NCBI GenBank assembly: GCA_004764695.1
Contig: SMSO01000033.1
Span: 821,001-885,000 of the forward strand
Direction of reading: 5' to 3'
Length of the DNA: 64,000 nt
From: Schizochytrium sp. TIO01
Taxonomy: Eukaryota; Sar; Bigyra; Thraustochytrida; Thraustochytriidae
Part shown: positions 30,977 through 42,700 of the stretch, piece after piece
Numbering within the stretch: the stretch's first letter is position 1
How the letters are laid out: each line of letters opens with the position of its first letter
Position numbers and translations under genes: made by a program
Notes under the pieces: generated by a model
Told to the model about the DNA's origin: nothing
Database searches by the model: none
The model's input: the letters and a program-made list of their open reading frames with translations, nothing else

Positions 30977-33235
30977 GGTGCTTTCTCGAATTCTTGCTAC
31001 TGCTGCCTGCAACCACAATGAATATCTTCCTCACTTTTATGCAAACTTGCGAAGCGTGCAACCAAAAGGATATGTCTGTATAATCTCTATTCCCAAGCAC
31101 AACCTAGCCAAAGCTTAGCGTGCACAAAGACCTGTTTCTTCAGCCCAAATACAATGTGGAATATGAAATCTGCAGCGAGTACCGAAACTCTAAAGAGCTT
31201 CCTATTTTTGCAGTTCAAGTAGCTCTATTTAGGCAAGCAAGCAAGTCAACAAGCCAAGCTGAGCCCTTCGCTGCCTCGCTCAAAGATACCTCAAGATTTG
31301 TTAACCTCTCAACTCCAACAGCGTAAACAGTTTATACTAGGAGGTATATACGTGAGTAGATGGATAGATAACTGGATGGGCCTCTTCAGGCAGCCTGGCG
31401 ATCTCGATCTCGAGGCTAATCCGGTCGGCTGTGCTTCGTCCTCGCCCAGCCCGATACACAGTGACGTGGAATACACCACGTGGGCTGCTGCCAGTGGCCT
31501 TTCTCCTTCCAGCCGCACTCGCGGATCGCAGAGCGGTCTTTGGAGGCGATGGATACGGGTCTGCTGTCTTGCTTGCTTGGTATGTGTCTGTCTCTCTGTC
31601 TGTCTGTTTCTCTTTTCTCCTTTCTCTCTTTTCCTTCTTTTTCTAATGCTTTTTCTCTTTCTCTTTCTTTCTCCCTTTCTCTCACTACTATTAGTGGCGC
31701 TACTCCTCGATGGACTAGCGCTACCCTACCAGCCGCTAGTTGAAACTAGAGGTAGGTATTCATTCTCCAGAGGCGTCCTTTCTTTCCTTGTGCGGAATGG
31801 CCACAGAAGGGTATTTGAGGTTCTGCAAGTGGGCTATGCGCAGTACAAGTGAGCTATTTTCGCAATAGTCTACTTGTCGGAGTTTAGCCAAGTGCCGAAA
31901 GGACTCTCTCCTCAGGTTCTTCGCCGCCTCTGCCATAAGCGAGAAACGTGCCGTTCTGGAGGCTCTGGCTGGCCATGACCGAAACGTTTCCTAAGACGCT
32001 CTCGTTGAGCCAGTTGGATTTCCATACGCATGTGCTGATTGACAAGGAGCCCAAGAACGGTCCTTGAAGCCAGCAAATGAATGGAGTTTAGCAATTAAAT
32101 AAGTAAGCATGAATTTGGAGATGGTCGCCGACGCTGTTGTGATGTTCGAGCTTGGCGAAATTAGCTCCAAAGATGGGCTCCGAAACGGAGTGATCTAAGT
32201 TCGCACTGAGGTTGAGAAGTAAGTAACGACACACACTGGGAGCCACGAATTAAATGGCCAAACTCTCTCCATGTGGTCGAGGAAGTCCATAACGGTAAGC
32301 TGGAAAAGCTCGTCGTTCCGAGTGCCATCGTGGCATAAATCTCGCTATTACTTCGCAATTGTCGAGCTGGTTGAGAATCAATTTCCTTTCGGTCCTCTCA
32401 AAATCAACTTTAACGCGGGCAGGGAGTGGACACGAAAGCTCTCTTCTGGTCAAAGCGAAAACTTGTCTTTTGCCGACAGCACGAGTCCCACGTTGAGGAT
32501 ATCGGGGTCTGATTCGCCCTCCAATTGAGACTTGAACACCTGCGAAATGTGAAACACGGAGAAAATGTGGTGCTGTCTACTTTTGCTGGTTAAGACTTTT
32601 GGGATTCTGAGGAAATCAGAATATTGGCTGTTCAACAGACGAACTCGATGGCGTGATTGAGGAGAGGCTCGCAAGAAGTTCGCGATACAGGATGAGGGAT
32701 GTGTACCAAAACAAAGCGGCACGCCGGTGCCACGAAATGCCTGGTTTTCCTTGCTTTTTATAAAACCTGATTCGCTTCAAAGGATTCTTTTTCTTTAATC
32801 TAAAAGAGATATAAGAAGGCATAAAGGATGGTTTGCTCTAAAATCTTATCCAGCATGCTGGGCAAGAGAGTTTGATTGTCTAAGAAAGGTGTTTTCAAGC
32901 CATGAAATAGTTGGTTCTTTGTAACCTGTGAAGAACCAAAACTTTCACAGCCTTTAAAAAAAAACATTGTATGTGTACAATCTTCCTGGTTCTCCGGTTC
33001 CTTTTCCTTGCACCTGTAGAATGTTGTATCATATGCAACATTGTATCGTAGCTCACAAAATTCATAACTTCTTGCATGTATATGCGAATGTGAAATCGTG
33101 TACTCTCGTCACGCGTGTGCAAAGCCTTGATTAAAATCTAAAACTATTTGTAATAGTAAAGTACCTAATACTATCTTTATGTTTTAAAATTTTTTAATTC
33201 AGTTTTTTATTAAAATTAAAATATATATCATATAC

Positions 33236-33275
<40 letters not shown>

Positions 33276-33726
33276 ATATAATTCTTGCATTTGAGAGATT
33301 TTGCTCTGTATCACCACAACTTTTCCTTTGCGAATTCTTTCCCGCAAAACTACATAAGCACCCATGCCTTGCTTCTGGACATGTGGGCTCTACATAGAGC
33401 ATGTCAGGCAAACTACTCTTCTAAAGCTCACCTTCACTGGTTCCTCTGAATAAGTCACATAGTTGGATGGGTGAGCTAGAACACCCCTAAGCCAGAACGC
33501 TAGTACCTAGTGCCTTATTTACTGTATTGGAAAGAATGGAGTCGTAACGGACTCATGCAAAGCTATGTCATTCTTGGGACTCGATGGGATTCGCTTCTCG
33601 AGGTACTTGCACTCGCAGCCAAAGCTGTGCTACCACTGCACTAGAGTCTTCTTGGGCAAACCCTGCTCTGTCGCCCTCAGGGCGAACTGAGTGCTGGCCT
33701 TGAAGATTGTCTTGCACTGAAGCACG
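30977..33726. other. intergenic, about 2.7 kb, with possible decayed coding tract
   Basis: 5' region of the ATPase (30977 on) and of the giant gene (to 33726). Between about 31911 and 32820 the minus strand has several short adjacent open frames in shifting phase, with one TTTCGCAG acceptor-like site at about 32540, reading like a disrupted gene, but no family is recognised. C/T-rich simple sequence lies at 31590-31690, and an (ATA)n tract at 33236-33269. Confidence 0.5.
33236..33269. repeat. (ATA)n microsatellite
   Basis: About eleven taa/ata units in AT-rich spacer ahead of the giant gene. Confidence 0.95.
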
Positions 33727-36700
33727 ATGCAACGCAGTCGTGCTGCAGCCCAAGGTGAGGGCCATAGACCAGGAGGAGCACGGGAATTGCCGCGGGTTGC
33801 CAAGGTGAAGTTTCGTTCTCCTAAGAAAGGCCGTGGAAAGAGGAACAGTTCAGGAAGACCACCAAGTGCAACACAAGTGCAGAGACGGAAACGTCAAAGA
33901 GAAATTAAAGTTATTGATAATGCATTAGTCGACCATGCTCTGCTGAGGGACGGCGAGCACAACTATTTGCATCAAACAAGCAACAACAACAGTCATGAAA
34001 GCGAAGATGTTGGCTATAAAATTGGCAATAAAATCGGTGAATATAATTACACGAGTGAATTTGAACAAAATGACCCAAGCTTTGAATCTGGGCCGGACAC
34101 GGACCGCAAGGTATCAAAGTTGGATAAGGCCGCACGGAGAAGTGGCTTCGTGTCCGCAGCGATGCACTCTCCAACCATGAGAGCATCTCCCCGAAGGCTT
34201 CCAGGCCTTAAGTTTGCGAGACCACCTGGTTGGGATACGCAGAAGCAAGCAAAACACTATGTAACTCTTCGAAACTCAGTACCGAAGGAGGACTTCCCTC
34301 GCCACCTTGCAGACGGTATTCAGCATTTGGAAGACTATGAGCGCGTGCGTAGTCCAACAAGTCCCCCTCTAGACCAAGGGCTCCACCAAAGGCTTCCTTA
34401 CACTAGCACAAAGTCAATTACTCAGCAAGAGGCTATTGCTCAGTACCACGAGCTTTTGCAAAAGGTTCATGCGCTTTCACAGGCAGAGAGGCTTCGAAAA
34501 GAGAGGCAAATGACTCCTGGTAGTCATGGCGATATTCGTGACGATGACGGCTTTGGTGAGGAGGAAGCACTCTTGGGAAGAGGAGAGAGCGCTGGCGCGA
34601 CCTCAAACCGTGCGCCTCATCCATCTGAACTTGAAGACTTGCCGTTCGGTCACTTGGCATTTCATCATTTGAGCTGCGAACCTGCAGAAGAAATTGATTT
34701 GCGTCACTGGCGAGAAGAGATATCTGATGACACACTTTGCAGACTACTTTCGTGTACTTTAGCATGCCGTGTACTTGATATCCGTGGTGCAAAGCTCATT
34801 TCCGATGTTGGATTGATTCGTGCAGTTGGCTTTTGCCCACATTTGGAAATTCTTCGGATCGCTGGTTGTGAACGTCTTACGGATGATGGTATAGAGTCAG
34901 CTCTTAACATCTGCGGACACAATCTTGCCGAGTTGGACTTGGCAAAGTTTGCTTCTCCTCCTTTACAACATGAAGATTCGCTGAGTGGTATGAGCACAGA
35001 ATTATGGTGTAACTGCTGTCAAGGTCCGCGCCTTCGTTGCGCAGACCAACCACGTAATGAACTCTTTCGCTCTGGAGAAAGGTCAACCTCTCTGAAAATT
35101 TCAACTAAAGCTCTTTACTGTCTTGCACAGATATGTATACGTTTAGAGGTCCTTGTGCTAAGAGAACAACATGAAGCTGTAACAAATGACACTATGATAG
35201 CTATAGCTTCAAGCTGTGGTGACTTACGACTTATTGACGTCGGAGAATGTGATCGTTTAGGACAAGAAACAATGAAAGCCCTTGGTCGGAAATGTGGACC
35301 GAAACTCCAAGATGTTCGAGTTTCGAAATGCAAATACATCAACGATCAGGGGCTACGATCTCTTATCGGGAAAGCTTTTCATCTACGTTGTATTGATTTA
35401 TCAGATCTACAAAAAATTTCTGATGATGGTGTGAGGATATTTATGGACTCAAAAACAATGTGGGGCCACATTGAACACCCTGGGTTTCATAATGTTCATG
35501 CTGTCTACTTGCGTAATTGTCACGAGTTAACTGATATATCTTTAGGCTGGATTGCATCAGGTTGTTCCCAACTTGAGACTTTAGACGTTCAGGGTTGCGA
35601 AAATTTAGGGGACTTTGGTCTACGAAGCATAGGAGGACTCAACCATCTGAAAACTCTCAATATGCAAGGTTGTGATGGTATTTCTGACTCGGGGATATTA
35701 CAGCTCAGTTCCAATGCTAAAGTGGAATTTGGACTTGAGGCTCTCCCGGAGCTCCACACAGTCATTCTTTCTAGATGTAGCAGAATATCTGAGAAAGGAC
35801 TTCTTGCTCTAGTTCAAACTCTCAGTGGCTCGTTGAGTCGCCTTGAGGTATGCTACACAGGCCGAATATCGGACGATTTTATCCGTCATCTCGCCCTGCT
35901 ATCGAACAATCGTCTACGATGTCTGCGTTTATCTGGGCATAATAACATTACGGCTGCCGGAATTGGTGCTTTGGGACAAAGATGCAAGTACCTCGGAGAG
36001 CTTGATGTAGACTGCTGTGAAGGGTTCGCAAACGACAGCCTCGTTAGTTTGCAAGTACTCCGGCATGTGCACTCCTTGAATTTATCGTATTGTCCCCAAC
36101 TTCAAGGTGTACTTGCAGTTCCAAACTGGAAACTTCAAGTTTTAAGCTTGCGGGCTTGCACAGCCCTGGATGATGGTGCCTTACTAACCCTTCTAGGTCT
36201 GTGCCAAGAGCTCCGCACCATTGACCTAAGTGAATGCACAAACCTTACATCTCGTGCATTCTCATCCATTTTACGACGCCGAAAGGAAATGCCACCAAAT
36301 CTGGATATGTTAAACGTCAAATCTTGTCCACATGTCTCAGACGCTATTATGAAAGAAATTGCATCTGCCTGGAGAACCTCGGGGCTAGAATGTGAATTTG
36401 TAAATGCGGACAGATTTCGAGGAATTCGCCCCAATCTTGCATATCAGATGGCTCTTCATTCGAAAAATCAAGTTGAAGCCAAACGAAATGCTACTCTTGC
36501 ATCAATCATGATTCAGTGTCGAGTTCGTCAGCGTCAAGCATACCAAAAGTTACTCATCTTGCGCCGAGAGGACTACATGCGCAGGACTACCGCCGCAACC
36601 CAAATTCAGCGCATAGGACGGGGTTTCCTTGCTCGGACTTTTTATTATGAATTGCGCCATGTATTGAATTTTTTGGCATTACGCACACAATATCTGTATC

Positions 36701-39700
36701 GACAATATCGCATTGCAAAAATCACAAAACGAGCACTTGCGATTTGGAAGTCTCGCACGATTTCCCGTGCTTTTTTTGCATGGTATGAGAACGCCCAAGC
36801 ACAAATTGACGAACGGCGAACGGAGGCTATTCGCAAGCTTGTTCAGCAAGCCGCCGATTTCTTTGCAAACACTCTTTTGAAAAATAGTTGGGCTTCCTGG
36901 CAAAACCATGTAGTGCACCGGCGTTGGAAGAAGGTTCAATATCCGAAGGCAGACGCATTTTATACTGAGCGGGCAACCTGTCGATATTTTGACTTATGGA
37001 TAGATAATGCAAGACCTGGAATTCTGCGTCGCAAGAATTTAGTCAAAATCTTCCTTTTGTGCCTTCCTTTAGAAGTGCGAAATGCACAAGTCTCTAGGAG
37101 TAATATTTATGCAGCATCGCGCTTTTATAGGCGCACGCAACGTTCATATGCATTTTCTGCTTGGTTTCAAATTGTTCTGCAGGCAAGAGAAAACATTAAA
37201 CTTGCTGATCAGTTATGCTATAAGCATTTTCTCGCAAAACCACACGGCCCAGCCCATGAAATCTTAACGTACTGGCGTAGATTTACAGTGTACAAAATGG
37301 AGATTAAAGAAAAAGAGCGCGTATTACGTTCTCATATTGTTACAATGAGACAGGCTCGAGTAGTCGCTCATTTAGCATATTTGGCAGGTCGACGAGCGCT
37401 TCATGTGAAACAAACTGCAGTTGCGCGCACGCTTTTCTCAGCACAGGAATCCCGAAAAGCATTTAGACGCTGGATAGAGTATCAACACGAACTTCGCGAA
37501 GCAAAAGCAAAAGCGCAGCGCGCATTAGCGTTCATGCGAAACGCTAGTTTGGTACGATCTTTGCATGCATGGAGGCAGGCGATTGAAATTCGTAAAACCT
37601 ACGACGTTAAAATCGAGCGAAGTATTGCACGCATGCTCCAGCGGTATGTTGCAAAATGCTTTCATACATGGAATTATGTCGTCCGACAACAAAGGGCTTT
37701 CAAAGAACGATCACTCCGACGAATTGCGTCTCGGCGTCTAGCTCATGTCTTAGATTGCTGGAAAGACTTCGTAACTGAACATCGCATTCGCCGGCAGTCG
37801 CAACTGCAGAGTTGGTATCTACTAAATAAAACAGTTGTGAGAATCCAAGCCCGATGGAGAGGTGTTCTTGGACGCGAACAGATTGAAGATATGCGTCTAT
37901 TGAAACAATTTATGGCTATTAAGATACAGCAATTTTGTCGCATCGTACTTGCCAAGAAGAGAGCATTTCGAGCCGAGCGCATGAAAATCTTGCGCCTCTA
38001 TATATCTGAAGAACATGAGCGAGATCTTATGGCTTACGAAGATATGGTAGCACAAGACATGCAAAAGGAGTTTAAAGCTGCTCGGTTGGTACAACAAAAC
38101 TTTCGTGCTCGACATGCACGGGATATGGTATATTTTGCAAAGCGAGAACTTGCACGTCAAAAAGAAATTAAGCGACGCGAACATCAGCATCAACTTTTGC
38201 TGGAGCATGAAGCGAAGATGGAGGAAAGAAGACTTGAGCAGGAGAAAAAAGACCACCTCACAAGCAAAATTCAAGGTGTTGTGCGAGGTATGATTGCTCG
38301 GAAAAGGTACATGGTCGTTTGGGCGCGTGCTTACATGGATCGCCAAGCTACGAAAATCCAAAGTATCAGCCGCTTACGTGCTGCTTTGCATAAACTTGCA
38401 GCAGAAAGGCGATGGAACGCACTAATCAAACAAACAGCCAAGCAACAGCGGACAAATGCCCGTATCTTACGCGCAATGAGGCTGAAGAACCGTTCTCAGC
38501 AGAAAATGGCGATGGTGCCACTTGATATGCTTGGTATCCACCCTGATACGTTTACATTGGACCTGAATCAGCTTCGTAAGGAAGTAATGTATGATTTTCG
38601 GGACTGGACGAGGTTTGCTCGCAGCCAGTTTGACGCTTATCGTAGAGCCGGAATGAACACTAGCCAGCGCCAAGAAATTATTCGAGCGTTCTATGAGCGG
38701 GTGAAAGACGAACAATGGATTACCAAAGGTAACGCTATTAAGATTGTGAGTAAGCAGAGCCCTTATCGAGGTGAGACAGGATATGTACTAAATGTACAAG
38801 AAGTTTCCACTGTTCCTGGCGGTGCTCAAGCCTCTATTCGTCTCGATCGTACTGGCACTATCATTCTTTTGCCTTTGATGACAACTCCAACCGCCTCAGA
38901 GGATAGTGTAAGCAGTATGATTCGCGTGAAGAAGATGGACAAGGATTTCGCCAAGACAAAGTTGACGCCAGAGCTTGTACATAGTAACAGAGAAGCACTT
39001 ATTGAATATGCAGAAGGCTTAAAGGAGGAAACTAAGCAGCGCAGAGCTGCTTTACTTATACAACGGCACTTTCGAGGTAAAAAGTTCCGTAAATATTTCA
39101 AAGAAGCATATGCTAAGCAAGTTGAGATTGACAAGGCCAAACAAGAGAAGCTACTGAAGCTTCTTCGAAAACTTGGTCTTGAAAATGCTCGTACAGGGCG
39201 TTTGTTGGTAGCTTTGGGACTTGTATGGCCACGTTACGTGCCAGAAATGCCAGATAAACCATTTGCAGTTGAGACATGGGCAAAAAAGAGACAAATGTAC
39301 TATGAAATGTGGAATTATCGGCGCTTTCAGGTTCTACTTGCACGTGACGAGCGTAAACTCCGCGTGCGCGACCTCAAAAAGAAGTTCAAGAAAGATGAAG
39401 ATTTTGCTGAAGACTCTGAGGAATTGACAAAACCTACCTTGTTATTGCAGAATGGAGAGAGTCGACCCGGGACTAACATGAGTGTCCGAGAACCAAACAG
39501 CGTTACTCATATTCCCGCAGATGTGATTGATGAAGCAGGGGGCGGAGGAGGTGTTGAGGCAAACAACACCAGCATTGTTGCCTTAGAGGTACCTAGCCTT
39601 CCAGATACTCATGTCTCATTGTTTCGAAGAAGCTTGTTGGACTCGTTACTCGCTGCGGAAGGTCATATGTCCGAGGAACAAGAAGCGGTCATGCCCTGGC

Positions 39701-42700
39701 GTATACGAAACCCATTCAAAGCAGCCTTCTGGCGTGGCGTGTATGCGATGACAGATCTCGCACTAGCGCCTGCAGCAGAAGCCATCCTTATTAAATCTCA
39801 AAAGAAACGCGAGAAAGGAGAAATTCCCCTGGCAATTCTTTTGCAAATTCTTGCCAAAGCAGTAGGCGGTCCTCAATGGCGCCAAAGTCCCATCAAACGA
39901 CTTACTTGGGTGGGTGTGTATAATTTTGACCAATTGCATGAGAGTTGTCATGTCACAATGGGTGGTGCTGCTGTATTTCACGGCACATGGAATACACGAG
40001 GTGTACCGCATGGTCTTGGGTTTTTGGAACTGCCGGAAGGAAGGGGTTTGGAACGAATTCGTGAAAAATATGCTATATATCTTTTGCCGAACAAAGACGA
40101 TGATGAGGAGAGTGAAATGTATCGTAGCTTAATGGCATCTCGAAAACAGCTTCGCCATGACAAGTGGGTTGAAAAGACTCGACGTAAAATTAGAGAGGTG
40201 TCACGCAGTCTGAACGAAATATCCAAAAATACTGATGAAGAAAAGAAAGAAGAATCCGATGACGATGATGGAGAGGAGTACCAAACAGATACTGATGATG
40301 AAATCGTAGCAGACCCTGAATATATTGGACGCAAAGGTATTTCCGGGCGTCTGCAAATGAGAGAAGACATTGTCGCATCTGAGAGCGCACCAAGTACACC
40401 CTCTATGACAATGCGCCAAAACTCAGACGACAGCTTTCGAATTTTTGGGGACGCAACTGGTCCTAACGATTTGCTTTATGTTACCATCGCAGCAAAGGTC
40501 AACAATGGCGAAATTGTTGGCAATGTGAAAATCCATTTTAAGACTGGTGACACTTATGAAGGTGGGTACTTTGGAGAGAAAAAGCACGCTTGGTTGGATG
40601 CTTCACGCGCAAGTGTGGATTTTGTCAAACTTGCTTACGATGACGATGTCGAGGCTTGGATGCCGTCTGAAGAAGAGTTTGATGCTTTGGAGACAGTAAA
40701 TCGCTGGACAACTCAAAGCAACATCGTGTACGAGGGAGAAAGTGTGACACATCACTTTCGTCCGAATCACCTGCAAGGTGTAGTGCGGGTCACCTGGCCA
40801 GAAGATGAGGTATACTTTGGTGAAATGAGGGAAGGAAAGAAATATGGTTTTGGGCGGCTTAGTATGCCAACTGGTGACGAGTACAGAGGGCAATGGAAAG
40901 ATGACCAGCCCCATGGAGTTGGTATATATTTTTGGGAAGAGAATCGAACAGCATATGCTGGAGACTTTCTCAATGGTTTTCGTCAAGGTTTGGGTAAGCA
41001 GACCTTTCCCGATGGATCTCGGTACGAAGGAGAATATAAACAAGATCAACCCACGGGTACAGGAACTATGATGAAGCCTAATGGCGATGTGTACGCCGGA
41101 GAATTCTTGGAAGGTAGCTTCCACGGAAAGGGTCTTATGAACTACGCTGATGGTTCAGAATACGAAGGATCATGGAAGAAAAACCGCCGACACTCAAGCA
41201 TAGGAGAAACCAGTCGATACATCAATACAGAGGGTGACGTCTACCACGTGACGTTTGTAAACGATGAAATGGATGGGCAGGGTACCTTTTTACAGGCTAA
41301 ATTGAATCCATGGAAACTCGTGAAACATGGTGTTTGGAGACATGGGAAGTTATCTCACTGGGTAGGCGTGAGTATCAATATTGAAAGTACCAATGAATTC
41401 TGCTCAAGGTTTGTAATATATGGTGACTATAGTAGCCAATATGCAGCTCTGGTCGCTCAAAATCTTCCTGAGCTACCATCGGGTGTTGATCCAGATGACA
41501 GACGAGTAGAACAACATGTCAATGGAATTTTGCGACGGGCCGGGCCTTTGGCAAGTGCCTCTGTTGTAAGTCGATCTGAGAAAGCACTTGCGGAATTTCA
41601 ACCCAAATATGATGCACTCCTTGAGACAAAGGAAGCAGCAGACGAAAGTCTTGCACGCGCAACAAAGCAATGGACCGCCGATAAAGAAGCCCATGATGAA
41701 CAAGACATGCTTTATGAGAACTTGAGTGCAGAGCTAGAGAATCTTCGCTTAACCTTAAAGGGATTTTGGCGCAGAGGCACAAAGGAACATCGCCTGAAGA
41801 GGTCGTTCAAGCGTGCTTACAAGCGTTTGCGAAGTTTCGACACCTTGGAATGGTTTGCTTGCAAAATGACAACTTTTACACCTCCACTCTGGATCGGCCT
41901 ATGGAGAGCAATTGCAAAGATACACCTCCCAGAACTAGACAAACGAAGCTACCAATCAAACGATATGGAAAGGCTTTGCAACAGTGCAGCGATCAATCGA
42001 GACTATGGCGAACACTCGGCTCTTCTTCGAGACTACAATATAAAGCTTCTTGATGAAATTGCTTTTTACAATGTTTATGAACGCACCAAGCAAAAGCAAA
42101 TGTTGAAGGAGGTTGGCAGTATCGTTCATCAACGTGACTTAAATCCTCGAAACAGTGAGCTAACCCAAATTTGCCCTCTAGCTGGACCCTTAATTTCTTA
42201 TGTGAAAGCGGCATATAATTACACCGTTGCAGCTCGGCCACTAGCGGAAGTGATGGAGAAGGCCTTAATGAAACTGGATGAAGTTGAACACGCAAAGTCG
42301 TTATTACAGACACGAAAAGAACAGCTACACACAAGCGAGACTAAGTTGTATGAGTGCGATCGCGCTGTGCAAATTGCGACCATTGAGCTCGAAAACTCCA
42401 AGGTACGCCTTCATGAGATTCAATTGAATCTTCAGCGTGCTCGTGAATGCCAGGCGGTGGCTCAAGAGGCAGCTGAATCTGAGCGCCTCCTTCATAAATT
42501 TACGCGAGCAGAGGAGCTTGATGATAGCCCTATTGATCCTTGGATGAGCCGAGAGGACGAGGTTATTTTTAATCACTGCCTAGACGCAATTGAGTATATG
42601 ATAGACCTATTGGAAAACGTTGAGCCTGAAGTATGGGATTGTATGTGGACAATGAAAGAGTTGACTGTCGCTCGGTTTCAATATCAAGAAGAATATCAAA

